A stretch of DNA of 64,000 nt. It comes from UBA11524 sp045591175. Its GTDB lineage: Bacteria; Bacillota; Clostridia; Christensenellales; Aristaeellaceae. Shown here piece after piece: positions 50,275-60,257 of the stretch; the first letter of the stretch is position 1, and every line of letters begins with the position of its first letter. Under the pieces are notes generated by a model that was not told the DNA's origin, searched no databases, and worked only from the letters and a program-made list of their open reading frames with translations. The position numbers and the translations under genes are program-made. The DNA lies in NCBI GenBank assembly GCA_045591175.1, contig JAZNSI010000062.1, positions 62,001 through 126,000 on the forward strand, given 5' to 3'.

Positions 50275-50303
50275 ATTGTACCAAAAAATTATGAACGCAG
50301 CAA
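50275..50303 (-). promoter_or_regulatory. Promoter of the fused ABC transporter
   Basis: On the minus strand TTGCTG (50,298-50,303), 17 bp, TACAAT (50,275-50,280) preceded by TGG. A CCAGCCT/AGGCTGG hairpin lies in the leader at about 50,251-50,267. Confidence 0.75.
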
Positions 50304-50356
50304 TAACAAATCCCAGCTTTCAAGGGGGAAATTTGGTTGAATCCTGTCGAAATCAA

Positions 50357-50383
50357 GAAAAAATCCGCCCTTGTGAGGCGGAT
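50357..50383 (-). terminator. Terminator of the GH43-to-Gfo/Idh operon
   Basis: ATCCGCC/GGCGGAT stem (50,363-50,369 with 50,377-50,383) followed by six T on the minus strand. Confidence 0.85.
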
Positions 50384-50387
50384 GAGA

Positions 50388-51566
50388 TCACCAGCGGGTC
50401 TGCCAGCGATCCTGGTATTCTCCTTCGGGGATGTTGGCCAGGGCCTCGTGGGTCATGGAATGGGCCGCATGCTCCCGAAGCAGCGCGTCGAAGGCCGCGC
50501 CGTCCAGGGGCAGCGCGATGCAGGCGTTGCCCGTCCACTGGGACAGGTACGCCGCGTTGGAGAGGGTCAGCTCATTCAGGCCGTCCGCCGCAGGGGAAAT
50601 CAGCGTTTCCCCATGCAGGATGGCGTTGGCGAAGTTCTGCAGGATGCCGCGATGCTGCGCGCCGCCGTCGTCGAAGCGCTCCTCCAGGTAGTCACATTCA
50701 ATGCGGGGCATGCTGTTGTCGGAGTGCCAGCGCACGTCATGCTCGCTTTGACGCAGCTTCCACCACTTGAGCACGCCCTCCTCCAGGACGATCTTGCCCA
50801 GGTCGCCGGCAATCTCCAGGCGGTTGGTGCCCGGGAATTCCCCCGTGGAGGTGACGAACAGGCCCGTCGCGCCATTTGCATAGCGGGTCATGAGGGTCGC
50901 GTCGTCCTCCACCTCGATGCGGTGATAGCGCGCCACGTCGCAATACGCGCTGACGGAAACCGGCATGCCGCAGATCCACTGCCACAGGTCGAGGTTGTGG
51001 GGCGCCTGATTGAGCAGCACGCCGCCGCCCTCCCCCGCCCAGGTAGCCCGCCAGGAGCCGGAGTCATAATAGTGCTGGGTGCGGTACCAGTTGGTGATGA
51101 GCCACACCGTGCGTTTGAGCTGGCCCAGTGCACCGCTCTGCACGATCTCCCGTGCGCGCCGGAAGATGGGCGCTGTGCGCTGGTTGAGCATCACCGCGAA
51201 GATGCGGCCCGTTTCCTCCGCGGCCTGCAAAGCCTTCTTCGCCGCGGTGACGGAAACGTCCAGGGGCTTTTCCGACAAGACGTGTACCCCGCCGCGCAGA
51301 CATTCCGCCGCGATCTCGCAGTGCATGGGATGGGGCACGGCGATGATTACCGCGTCGATGCTGCCGTCCAGCAGATCATGATAATCCTCCGCCACCCGCA
51401 CGCCGGGGAAGCGTTCCGCCGCAACGGCCCGCCTCGCCGGATTGATGTCGCACACCGCCGCGAGGGTCATGCCCTCCACCGCGCCCCGCGCGATGGTCGC
51501 CGTATGGGCCGAGCCGATGCCGCCGTAGCCGATCACGGCCGCCCTCACCTGTTGAAGCGTATCCAT
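50388..51566 (-). CDS. Gfo/Idh/MocA-family oxidoreductase
   Basis: A 392-residue NAD(P)-dependent sugar or inositol dehydrogenase. The N-terminal Rossmann fold has AVIGYGGIGSAHT; the catalytic Lys lies in EKPLDV; the C-terminal half is the substrate domain with GGGVLLNQAPHNLDLWQW. Last gene of a four-gene operon, 18 bp after the isomerase. It likely oxidises a sugar released by the GH43 enzyme. The start follows AGGAGG. Confidence 0.9.
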   Translation of the reverse strand: MDTLQQVRAAVIGYGGIGSAHTATIARGAVEGMTLAAVCDINPARRAVAAERFPGVRVAEDYHDLLDGSIDAVIIAVPHPMHCEIAAECLRGGVHVLSEKPLDVSVTAAKKALQAAEETGRIFAVMLNQRTAPIFRRAREIVQSGALGQLKRTVWLITNWYRTQHYYDSGSWRATWAGEGGGVLLNQAPHNLDLWQWICGMPVSVSAYCDVARYHRIEVEDDATLMTRYANGATGLFVTSTGEFPGTNRLEIAGDLGKIVLEEGVLKWWKLRQSEHDVRWHSDNSMPRIECDYLEERFDDGGAQHRGILQNFANAILHGETLISPAADGLNELTLSNAAYLSQWTGNACIALPLDGAAFDALLREHAAHSMTHEALANIPEGEYQDRWQTRW

Positions 51567-51584
51567 AGGACGCCTCCTGATTCG

Positions 51585-52328
51585 TTAATTGAAGCCACAG
51601 GCCTTCAAGTACTCATAGCTGCGGCGCAGGCACTCGATGGGGTCCTCGCCGTTGCAGTCGTCCTGCTCAACGAGCATGTACTTCGTACCACTCTCTTCAG
51701 CTGCGCTGAAAACACGGTCGAAATTGATATTGCCCTCGCCCACCACAGCCATCTTGCGGCCATAGGCGTAGTCCTTGAGGTGGATGACCGGCACGCGGCC
51801 CGCGAGGTTCTTCACCCACTGGGCCGGATCGCCGCCGCCCGCCTGGATCCAGAAGGTATCCAGGGTGAAGCCCATCACATCCGCAGAGATATCCTGGGCC
51901 AGCTTTTCCAGGATGATCTGATCACCCAGCCGCTTGAACTCCTGATCGTGGTTGTGGTACATGAAGTACCGCCCGCCCGCGCGGATCTCCTCCGCCACGC
52001 GGGGGTAGGTTTCCATGAATTTCTCGTAGGTGTCGGTTTCGTTGAAGGCGTACCAGCCCAGGCCGATGTTTTCGCAGCCGAACACATGATGATCCGCGAT
52101 GACCTGCTGGGTCTCCCCGACCAAACGCGGCACGGGAATGTGGGTCAGCACGCACTGCAGGTCATTGACAGCCAGCTGCGCCTTGAGCCACTCCGCGTCA
52201 TAGGGGCAAGTGCCGGAAATCTGCACGGTCTTGTAGCCGATGTCGGCCACCTTGCGCAGGGTCAGGGCGAAATCATCGAGGGTCTGGCACTGGTTGCGGA
52301 CGGTAAAGAATTGTGCGCCGATTTTCAT
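51585..52328 (-). CDS. Sugar phosphate isomerase/epimerase (xylose isomerase-like barrel)
   Basis: A 247-residue TIM-barrel protein of the IolE/AP-endonuclease 2 group: KIGAQFFTVRNQ at the N-terminus, metal-site residues in YHNHDQEF, FTLDTFW and VIHLKDY, and a final Glu in LVEQDD. Such enzymes isomerise or epimerise keto sugars together with Gfo/Idh dehydrogenases, which is the next gene. The exact substrate is not known. Preceded by AAAGGAGGAG. Confidence 0.88.
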   Translation of the reverse strand: MKIGAQFFTVRNQCQTLDDFALTLRKVADIGYKTVQISGTCPYDAEWLKAQLAVNDLQCVLTHIPVPRLVGETQQVIADHHVFGCENIGLGWYAFNETDTYEKFMETYPRVAEEIRAGGRYFMYHNHDQEFKRLGDQIILEKLAQDISADVMGFTLDTFWIQAGGGDPAQWVKNLAGRVPVIHLKDYAYGRKMAVVGEGNINFDRVFSAAEESGTKYMLVEQDDCNGEDPIECLRRSYEYLKACGFN

Positions 52329-52340
52329 GGAGCTCCTCCT

Positions 52341-53576
52341 TTATATCATTTCATCAGGTACAAAACCTGCCAGCCAAACCTGTCTCCGCTGCAGTGGCAC
52401 CATTGGCATTGCATAATGCCTGCAAGCTTCTGGATTCTCCAAGGAAATGATCCAGATGTGCGTCTTCTGCTCATATTTATCGTAATGAGCTTGCAGCGAT
52501 AAGGGCTCATGTGCCCGCCAGCCATCATCAGGCAACATCATCTGTACCGGTTCATCAAGCTCCGGCGTGCGGAATCGCACATCACACAGGGCGATGCCCA
52601 TATGATACTCGATCGCCTGCTCAATCTTCCACGCTTTCATACTGCGCCGCTGCGGAGAATCCGGGTTCACACCACGGAACAGCGGCACATCCGGGAACTC
52701 CGCGACCCACCCCTTGCTGCCATCGTTGAAAACAACGCGTTTGGGTACAACCTTCGCCGAATATTCCTCCGGCGGAGGGCAACCGCAGTGTTTGTTGATC
52801 TCGTTGGATATCTCTATACAGGGCGCTTCCCAGGTTTCAGCGTCATAATCCTGCGCCTGCATGAGAATGCGCACGCCTCGGCCTACACCGCCGCAAGAAT
52901 AGAAGCTCAGCTTTCCTGGATTAACATTAAAGTGACCACAAGTAACCTCAAACGCCACCGGCGCATCCTCCGGCATGAGGAAAGGCACAGCCTCCTCCCC
53001 CGGCAGGTCAAAATTGAACTCCGCGAAGGGCTTTGCGTCCTCGTCAATGAACAGCGCCTCCGGCGTATAGCCGAACAGCGCCGCCATCTCCTGCGCGGCC
53101 TCCTCGGAGAAGACGCGTTCTTCATCGTCCACCGCGAGGATGCGGCGGAATTCCGCCCGGGCTGCGTCATCCGGGAGCAGTGCGTCGAAGATGGACAGGT
53201 CTTCGCTGTCCGTCATGGCTTCGTCGTCCTCGTCAATGAAGCCCACGTGGACATGCTGCACAGCCTTGCCGTCCGTCGCTGCGATGTAGAGGAAGTCGCT
53301 GTCGAAGTTCATGAAATACAGGATGGGCGTATGCATTTCCGCCGACACCTTGCGCAGGAACTCCAGCTCCTTGTCCAGGTCTTCCGGCATCTCCATCGCT
53401 AGGGACAGCCACGCGCTCTTCTTGTCCTGGTACATGCGCAGGGCGAGCGAGGCCTCATCCGCATTGGGTGCCTTGCGGTAGCCCAGGTTCTCCATCGCCA
53501 CCCGGAATGCCTTGCGGGTGGCGGGCGCGGTTCCGCCGGTCTTCTTCACCAGCGCAGCGGCAAATGTGTAGCCCAC
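52341..53576 (-). CDS. Unknown protein in the carbohydrate operon
   Basis: A 411-residue acidic cytoplasmic protein, not recognised. The start is GTG at 53,576, seven bases after AAGGAGG. There is no membrane segment. It has a Cys/Gly stretch (FYSCGGVGRGVRIL), then NKHCGCPPPEEY and an Asp-rich middle (about 115-150). It lies 12 bp from both neighbours in the GH43 operon, so it probably shares their regulation, but a catalytic role is not evident. Confidence 0.65.
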   Translation of the reverse strand: MGYTFAAALVKKTGGTAPATRKAFRVAMENLGYRKAPNADEASLALRMYQDKKSAWLSLAMEMPEDLDKELEFLRKVSAEMHTPILYFMNFDSDFLYIAATDGKAVQHVHVGFIDEDDEAMTDSEDLSIFDALLPDDAARAEFRRILAVDDEERVFSEEAAQEMAALFGYTPEALFIDEDAKPFAEFNFDLPGEEAVPFLMPEDAPVAFEVTCGHFNVNPGKLSFYSCGGVGRGVRILMQAQDYDAETWEAPCIEISNEINKHCGCPPPEEYSAKVVPKRVVFNDGSKGWVAEFPDVPLFRGVNPDSPQRRSMKAWKIEQAIEYHMGIALCDVRFRTPELDEPVQMMLPDDGWRAHEPLSLQAHYDKYEQKTHIWIISLENPEACRHYAMPMVPLQRRQVWLAGFVPDEMI

Positions 53577-53588
53577 ACACAGACCTCC

Positions 53589-54929
53589 TTACTTCTTGAA
53601 CACAAACCGCTCCAGGCGGGTCAGGCAGCGGTCGTGCAGGCCCCAGGACAGCTGGGTGCGGTCATCGTGGAAGGTGAAGTACACCGCGTGCCGCCCGGTG
53701 ATGCAGGGCAGCTTCACCTTCAGCAGCTGATCGTCGCCGGTGAAGCAGCCTTCGCCGATGGGATCATTCGCGGCATCGTCCAGATGCACAGTGACGCGGC
53801 CCGCTTCGCCCAGGCCCCGCAGCTCCATCACCACATCGGTGTGGGTCGCGCTGTCATCCTCGCCAAAGTCGAAGTACTTGTAGCCCACGACGGTGCCGCT
53901 GCGCAGCTCGTCAATGACGGTATGAAACTCGTTGAGGTACTTGATCATGCCGCCATTCCGCAGCACGCAGGCGCGGTGGGCAGGGGTTTCCTCGTAGGGG
54001 TTGAGGGACTTAGAAAAGCCCAGGGAAGTCATCTCCACCGTCGGGATGGTGCCGTCGGGCAGGATCTCGATGCGCTCGGCGCAGGCCTGGCGGGAGAAGC
54101 AGGTACCGTTGGTCATCCGGTGGTAGAAGATGTACCACTGGTCACCCACCTTCATGATGGAGCCGTGGTCGTTGCCGCCGGGGTAATCGTTGCTGTTGTC
54201 CACGATGTAGCCGCGGTAGGTGAAGGGGCCGGTGGGCTTGTCGGAGGTGGCGTAGGCCAGGCGGCTGCCCTTGCGGGGAGAGTAGATCAGGTAGTAGGTG
54301 TCGCCGATCTTGCGGGGAGAGCTGGCCTCGAAGAAGCGCATCTCCTCCGGCACGCCGTCCCGGTCGTCGATCACATGATGCCTGAGGCTGCCGGGCAGCA
54401 CGGTGTTCATCGTCTCCGGATCCAGCTCGTTCATGTGGGAATGCTCAAAGCCGTAGTAGATGTACACCCGGCCGTCGTCGTCCACCAGCACGCCGGGATC
54501 GTTGTAAACGCCGTCGTCGCCGCTGTCCTCCGGGGCATACTTGTAGGTGCCGATGACCTTGAAGGGGCCTTCGGGCTTGTCCGACACGGACACGCAGCCC
54601 TTGTCATAGAAAATGTAGGTGAAAAGATAGTACTTGTCGCCCTTCTTCACCACGTCGGGGGCGTACATCATGTGCTTGTCGCAGGGGTTCATGTCGTGCC
54701 AGGTGACGTCCGCAGGATGATCTTCGTCCGCCTGGGCATGGAAAATATCGCCGTGGCAGGTCCAGTGATCCAGGTTGTCGATGGGTGCGGACCAGGCCTT
54801 CAGCCGGATGTCGCAGAAATCGCCCGACAGCGGACGGTCATGGGAACCATAGAGATACACGCGGTCGCCGAACACGCGGGGCTCGCCGTCAGGAATGTGC
54901 TCCCACAGAGGCAGGATGGGGTTGGGCAT
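53589..54929 (-). CDS. GH43-family glycosidase with C-terminal CBM-like domain
   Basis: A 446-residue five-bladed beta-propeller enzyme acting on arabinose- or xylose-containing oligosaccharides. Base Asp14 lies in HIPDGEPRVF, the pKa-modulating Asp in YNDPGVLVDDDG and the acid Glu in RFFEASSPRKI. From about residue 320 a beta-sandwich like CBM6 follows. The ATG at 54,929 is chosen because the sequence from MPNPILPLW is conserved; the ribosome site is weak (GGTGAC). No signal peptide, so it acts on imported sugars. First gene of the operon. Confidence 0.88.
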   Translation of the reverse strand: MPNPILPLWEHIPDGEPRVFGDRVYLYGSHDRPLSGDFCDIRLKAWSAPIDNLDHWTCHGDIFHAQADEDHPADVTWHDMNPCDKHMMYAPDVVKKGDKYYLFTYIFYDKGCVSVSDKPEGPFKVIGTYKYAPEDSGDDGVYNDPGVLVDDDGRVYIYYGFEHSHMNELDPETMNTVLPGSLRHHVIDDRDGVPEEMRFFEASSPRKIGDTYYLIYSPRKGSRLAYATSDKPTGPFTYRGYIVDNSNDYPGGNDHGSIMKVGDQWYIFYHRMTNGTCFSRQACAERIEILPDGTIPTVEMTSLGFSKSLNPYEETPAHRACVLRNGGMIKYLNEFHTVIDELRSGTVVGYKYFDFGEDDSATHTDVVMELRGLGEAGRVTVHLDDAANDPIGEGCFTGDDQLLKVKLPCITGRHAVYFTFHDDRTQLSWGLHDRCLTRLERFVFKK

Positions 54930-54971
54930 ACTGTCACCACTTTCTTCGTTATTCGATTGAGACCTGCCAGT

Positions 54972-55000
54972 ATTATACCAGCAATCGCCCGTTTTGCATA
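54972..55000 (-). promoter_or_regulatory. Promoter of the GH43 operon
   Basis: A perfect extended -10 (TGG then TATAAT, 54,972-54,977 on the minus strand) with a weak -35 TATGCA 17 bp upstream, suggesting an activator. Confidence 0.65.
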
Positions 55001-55055
55001 GCCCCTCGCAGGCCCCTCCGGCCATTTTCCCAGCCCTCACGCCGCAGAAAAAGTC

Positions 55056-55084
55056 GGGACTATTTCGCAGGGCTGTGCTATACT
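55056..55084 (+). promoter_or_regulatory. Possible promoter of the AraC/GyrI-like regulator
   Basis: TATACT at 55,079-55,084 with no good -35. It is divergent from the GH43 promoter, about 80 bp away. Confidence 0.35.
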
Positions 55085-55114
55085 GTCCTCATCATCCACG
55101 AAGGAGGCAGCGCC

Positions 55115-55939
55115 ATGCAGACCATCCGCGAAGGCATCCAGGCCGCCCTTGACTACGTCGAGGCCAATCTGACGGAAGACATCGATGTGCACGACGTCGC
55201 AGCGCGCGCGTACGTCAGCGCATTCCACTTCCAGCGGATCTTCTCCAGCCTGTGCGGCGTGCCTTTGGGCGAGTACATCCGCCGCCGTCGGCTGACCCAG
55301 GCCGCGCAGGAACTGCTCCGGGGCGCGAAGGTCATCGACACGGCGATGAAGTACGGCTACGACTCGCCGGACAGCTTCGTCAGGGCGTTCCGGCGGTTTC
55401 ACGGCGTGCTTCCTTCCCAGGTACGGCTGCCAGGCACAATGCTGCAATCCTTCGCGCCGATGAAAATCAACATGAATCAGGAGGGCGGAAGCATCATGGA
55501 ATACAAGATTGTCGAAAAGCCCGCATTCACCGTGGTGGGCTACCTGCGACACTTTCACAACGAGACCAGCTATCAGGAAATCCCCGCATGGTGGGGGGAA
55601 ATGATGGCACAGGGCATGCCCCTTGACGGCGAGTTCGGCGTTTGCATTGATGCAGACGGCTGCGAGTTTGACTACCTTATCGCAGACTTGTATCAGCCGG
55701 GGCAGACGATCCCGGAGGGCTGCGTCACCCGCGATATTCCCGGCGGCACGTGGGCGGTGTTCCCCTGCACGCTGGCCACGCTGCAGGACATCAACACGCA
55801 GATGTGGCGCGACTGGCTGCCAGCCTGCCGCGAATATCGCCTCGGCTGGAACTGCAACATTGAGTTCTATTACCCACTGAACCAGGCCGATCCCCCGTCC
55901 AGCAGGGTGGAGCTCTGGCTGCCCATCGTGAAGGCATAA
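55115..55939 (+). CDS. AraC-family regulator with GyrI-like ligand domain
   Basis: A 274-residue regulator. The N-terminal AraC DNA-binding domain (about 1-105) has two helix-turn-helix units (DIDVHDVAARAYVSAFHFQR and DTAMKYGYDSPDSFVRAFRR). The C-terminal GyrI-like domain (about 125-274) is of the Rob/BmrR ligand-binding type. The start follows AAGGAGG. It is divergent from the GH43 operon and may control it; the GyrI domain points instead to small hydrophobic ligands. A bidirectional terminator follows. Confidence 0.9.
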   Translation: MQTIREGIQAALDYVEANLTEDIDVHDVAARAYVSAFHFQRIFSSLCGVPLGEYIRRRRLTQAAQELLRGAKVIDTAMKYGYDSPDSFVRAFRRFHGVLPSQVRLPGTMLQSFAPMKINMNQEGGSIMEYKIVEKPAFTVVGYLRHFHNETSYQEIPAWWGEMMAQGMPLDGEFGVCIDADGCEFDYLIADLYQPGQTIPEGCVTRDIPGGTWAVFPCTLATLQDINTQMWRDWLPACREYRLGWNCNIEFYYPLNQADPPSSRVELWLPIVKA

Positions 55940-55975
55940 AAAAAGGCGCATCCCTCGCGGGATGCGCTCTTTGTT
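55939..55975. terminator. Bidirectional terminator
   Basis: GCGCATCCC TCGC GGGATGCGC (55,946-55,967). A seven-T run on the minus strand serves the ATPase gene; TCTTTGTTT on the plus strand serves the regulator. Confidence 0.9.
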
Positions 55976-55978
55976 TGC

Positions 55979-57058
55979 TTACTTGATGACCATCTCGGTC
56001 TGGGCGTCGAAGAGGTAGACGCTCTCCACGGGAATGGAGAAGGTGACCTCGGCGTCCATCTGGGGGATCTCATGGGGCGTGACCTTCAGGATGGACTTGT
56101 CATCGTCAATGTCCACGTAGACGTTGGCGTTGTCGCCCAGCATTTCGGTCAGCTCGACCATGCCCTTGGCGGCGAAGGCATTCTCCGCTTCGCCCATCAC
56201 GATGGCCTCGGGACGGAAGCCGAAGACGATCTCCTTGCCCTCGTACTCGCCGATCTTCTCGCCGATGCACTTGCTCAGGTCGAAGGTCGCGCCGCCGATC
56301 ACGATGCAGCCATTTTCCACATTGCGGCGGATGAAGTTCATCGGAGGCTCGCCGATGAAGCCGGCGACGAACATGTTGCGCGGGTTGAAGTAAACGTCCT
56401 TGGGCGTGCCGATCTGCTGCACATAGCCGTTCTTCATGACCACGATGCGGTCGGCCATGGTCATGGCCTCGGTCTGGTCATGGGTGACATAGATGGTGGT
56501 GGCGCCGGTCTCGCGGTGGATCTGGGTGATCTCGCTGCGCATGGTGACGCGCTGCTTGGCGTCCAGGTTGGACAGCGGCTCGTCCATCAGGAAGATGCCC
56601 ACCTTGCGGATGATGGAGCGGCCCACGGCCACGCGCTGGCGCTGGCCGCCGGAAAGCGCACGGGGCATACGATCCAGGTACTCCGTCAGGCCCAGGATCT
56701 TCGCGGTCTTCTGCACGCGCTCCTCGATGACGTCCTCGTCCACGCCCTGCAGATTCAGGCCAAAGGCCAGGTTATCGTACACGGTCATGTTGGGATACAG
56801 CGCGTAGCTCTGGAACACCATGGCGATCTCGCGCTCGCGGGGGCCAAGGTTGTTGGCCAGCTGGCCGTCGATCAGGAATTCGCCCTTGCTGATGTCCTCC
56901 AGGCCCGCGATCATGCGCAGGGTCGTGGACTTGCCGCAGCCGGAGGGGCCGACGAACACGATAAACTCACCCCGCTCGGCTTCCAGGTTGAAGTCGTGCA
57001 CGGCGTGGAAGCCGTTGGGGTAGATCTTGTTGATGTTCCTGAGCGTGAGGTATGCCAT
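55979..57058 (-). CDS. MsmK/UgpC-type sugar ABC transporter ATPase, copy 1
   Basis: A 359-residue ATPase for CUT1 sugar importers: GPSGCGKST, ALSGGQRQR, IFLMDEPLSNLD, VTHDQTEAM, and a C-terminal TOBE domain with FGFRPEAI. Such ATPases are shared among several sugar permeases. It is transcribed alone with AAAGGAG before its ATG, and is divergent from the cupin/AraC regulator. A second ATPase of the same class lies at 59,157. Confidence 0.94.
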   Translation of the reverse strand: MAYLTLRNINKIYPNGFHAVHDFNLEAERGEFIVFVGPSGCGKSTTLRMIAGLEDISKGEFLIDGQLANNLGPREREIAMVFQSYALYPNMTVYDNLAFGLNLQGVDEDVIEERVQKTAKILGLTEYLDRMPRALSGGQRQRVAVGRSIIRKVGIFLMDEPLSNLDAKQRVTMRSEITQIHRETGATTIYVTHDQTEAMTMADRIVVMKNGYVQQIGTPKDVYFNPRNMFVAGFIGEPPMNFIRRNVENGCIVIGGATFDLSKCIGEKIGEYEGKEIVFGFRPEAIVMGEAENAFAAKGMVELTEMLGDNANVYVDIDDDKSILKVTPHEIPQMDAEVTFSIPVESVYLFDAQTEMVIK

Positions 57059-57106
57059 AGCGGTATCGCTCCTTTACTTGGCTTTGGCGGAAAATCCCGC
57101 CCGATA

Positions 57107-57136
57107 TAGACAAAACCGACTTGTATGTGGTACAAT
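57107..57136 (+). promoter_or_regulatory. Promoter of the cupin/AraC regulator
   Basis: TAGACA (57,107-57,112), 18 bp, TACAAT (57,131-57,136), 28 bp before the start codon. Confidence 0.65.
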
Positions 57137-57164
57137 CGTTCCGAATCCTCCATGAGGTGAGAGC

Positions 57165-57905
57165 ATGAACGATGTAACTTACGCAGAACAGCAGCAGCAC
57201 GTCCCCGCGGCAGCCCGGCATCAGCACGAGTGCTGGGAGGTTTTCTGCTGCACCCAGGGCGGAGGCAGCTTCGTCTTTGACGATGCGGTACAGCCCTATC
57301 ATGCGGGCGACGTGGTGGTCATCCCGCCGGAATCACCCCATACCCATGTCAGCTGGGAGGGCGCGAGCTGCATCTGCCTGCAGATCGAGAACGCCACGCT
57401 GTCCTTCCGTGACCCCATCGTCATCCAGGATGACGGGAATCATTCCCTGCTGCACCTGTTTCAGGATGCGCACTATCTCTTCCACAGCGATGCGGAATAC
57501 CGCGCGGCCCTGCTGCCCGCCTATGGACAGCTGATCGCCCAGCATATCAGCAGCAGACGCACGACCTCCCCGCGCAGCGCTCTGGTAGAGGAAATTGCCG
57601 CGAGCATATTGCAGAACTACGCCAACCCCCATTACGAGCTGGACGAGCTGCTGCGCTCCGCACCCTACTGCTACGATTATCTCTGCCGGCTCTTCCGTCA
57701 GGCGATGCACACAACGCCCCACAAGTACCTGGCAGATCTGCGTTTGCAGTCCGCCGCGGATCTTCTCCGGGCAGGCACCGGCAGCAGCATCACCGAGGTG
57801 GCCCGCATGTGCGGCTATCTGGACCCGCTGTACTTCTCCCGCATGTTCAAGAAGAAGTACGGCGTATCCCCCAGGGAATACGGGAAAGCCCCCGAAACGA
57901 AATGA
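57165..57905 (+). CDS. AraC-family regulator with N-terminal cupin domain
   Basis: A 246-residue regulator. The N-terminal cupin (about 15-85: HQHECWEVFCC, then YHAGDVVVIPPESPH) binds a sugar. The C-terminal AraC domain (about 145-240) has the typical SITEVARMCGYLDPLYFSRM and the terminal helix KKKYGVSPREY. Its position between the two ATPase genes and next to the importer cluster suggests control of sugar uptake. The start is the ATG at 57,165, following GAGGTGAGAG. Confidence 0.92.
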   Translation: MNDVTYAEQQQHVPAAARHQHECWEVFCCTQGGGSFVFDDAVQPYHAGDVVVIPPESPHTHVSWEGASCICLQIENATLSFRDPIVIQDDGNHSLLHLFQDAHYLFHSDAEYRAALLPAYGQLIAQHISSRRTTSPRSALVEEIAASILQNYANPHYELDELLRSAPYCYDYLCRLFRQAMHTTPHKYLADLRLQSAADLLRAGTGSSITEVARMCGYLDPLYFSRMFKKKYGVSPREYGKAPETK

Positions 57906-57912
57906 CTTTGCT

Positions 57913-57940
57913 CCGCCGTCAGCCACGCTGGCGGCTTTTG
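57913..57940 (+). terminator. Terminator after the cupin/AraC gene
   Basis: CCGCC(gt)CAGC with GCTGGCGG around CAC, followed by TTTTG. It also lies just past the stop of the convergent membrane-protein gene. Confidence 0.6.
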
Positions 57941-58564
57941 TTATGCCTTGCGCTTGGCGTCCTCCACCATTTTGCGCAGCGTGTTGCGGATGGTGACGCA
58001 CAGCGTATCCGCACCGGTGGCAGTCAGGCCAAAGACGATGGGCTCCACCGTCAGCAGCGGCGCCGTTTCGCTGCCCGCATACAGGGTGACGATCACGGTA
58101 TTGATGACGTTGTAGGCGGTGATCACCAGGAACAGCACCAATCCGCCATATAGCAGATTCAGGAAGAATCCTGCCGTCCCCCTGCGGGTGACCATCATCC
58201 ACTTTTTGCTGCCGCCGGGCAGCTTCTCGGTGAAGCGCAGGAAATGATTGATCAGCAGATCCGTCACCATGCCCAGCACGATGGCGGCCACAAAGTACAG
58301 ATCCAGCTGGTCAGCCACGTACAGGCCCAGGCCCCAGAACACGAAGTAGCATACCGCCCCGTAGAACCAGAACTTGATCAGCCCGACCTTCAGCCACTGA
58401 GGGAAGGTCCACTTTTTCTTGCCGGAGCGATACTTGTTCAGCTCCGCCTCGGAATAGCGGGGCGTATTCTCCTTCGTGGCAGACACCAGATCCTCCACCG
58501 CACCGGTGTGGAGCTGGTAGTAGGACGCCTCCTTGGCTTCCGGCTTGTTTTGTTCCTTCTTCAT
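57941..58564 (-). CDS. Four-helix membrane protein of the sugar-transport cluster (1)
   Basis: A 207-residue protein, unrecognised. A charged N-terminal ~55 residues (KPEAKEASYYQLHTGAVEDL) are followed by two helices, a basic loop and two more helices, with a Lys/Arg-rich end. The ATG at 58,564 is chosen; a GTG at 58,573 overlaps the upstream stop. It is the last of six genes likely transcribed with the solute-binding protein. Confidence 0.7.
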   Translation of the reverse strand: MKKEQNKPEAKEASYYQLHTGAVEDLVSATKENTPRYSEAELNKYRSGKKKWTFPQWLKVGLIKFWFYGAVCYFVFWGLGLYVADQLDLYFVAAIVLGMVTDLLINHFLRFTEKLPGGSKKWMMVTRRGTAGFFLNLLYGGLVLFLVITAYNVINTVIVTLYAGSETAPLLTVEPIVFGLTATGADTLCVTIRNTLRKMVEDAKRKA

Positions 58565-58569
58565 CGGAC

Positions 58570-59142
58570 TCACTCGTCACCGGAGAGGAGGATCTCGCCC
58601 ATGGAGCCATTCTCCTCCACCTGCAGGGAGGTGTTGATCTTCTTGAACAGCTTGCGCATCACGGGCACCAGCAGCGTCAGCACAGCGCCGACGACCACGA
58701 TAATGCGGTGCACGCCCAGCATGTCATAGGCCTTGGAGATGTAAGCCGTGCCGGCGTCCACCACGATGGGGTGATCGGCGCGGTTGATGGCCGTATGGAT
58801 CTGGCCCATGTAGAAGGTGTCGCACACGATCAGCAGCGCCAGCATGATGAACATCAGCACCAGCATGGGGATGTTGGTCTTTTTGCGGTGGGGGTAGGAA
58901 TTGAGGAAGCACACAAAGCTGAGCATGGAGAACAGCATCGTGCAGAAGCCGCTCAGGCCCATGCCGGGCAGCTGGATCTTGGCGGTGGTGTTGGACACCT
59001 GCGTCAGATTCAGCGAATAGTACAGGAAGGCGATCGCCAGCACGATCATGGGGATCATCTGGGGCTTGCGCTTGAGGGATACCAGCTTCTTGCGGAAGAA
59101 CTCCTTCACGCCGCCGGGCTTTTTCTTGTTCAACTGGGACAT
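58570..59142 (-). CDS. Four-helix membrane protein of the sugar-transport cluster (2)
   Basis: A 190-residue protein with a basic start (KKKPGGVKEFFRKKLVSLKR) and four helices; the third and fourth flank a segment around MGQIHTAINRADHPIVVDAG. No known domain. AGGAGG precedes the ATG; it is 14 bp after the ATPase gene. Confidence 0.72.
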   Translation of the reverse strand: MSQLNKKKPGGVKEFFRKKLVSLKRKPQMIPMIVLAIAFLYYSLNLTQVSNTTAKIQLPGMGLSGFCTMLFSMLSFVCFLNSYPHRKKTNIPMLVLMFIMLALLIVCDTFYMGQIHTAINRADHPIVVDAGTAYISKAYDMLGVHRIIVVVGAVLTLLVPVMRKLFKKINTSLQVEENGSMGEILLSGDE

Positions 59143-59156
59143 GATCGTTCCTCCTT

Positions 59157-60230
<1,074 letters not shown>

Positions 60231-60257
60231 AAGGCGGCATCTCCTTTAGCGATTACT

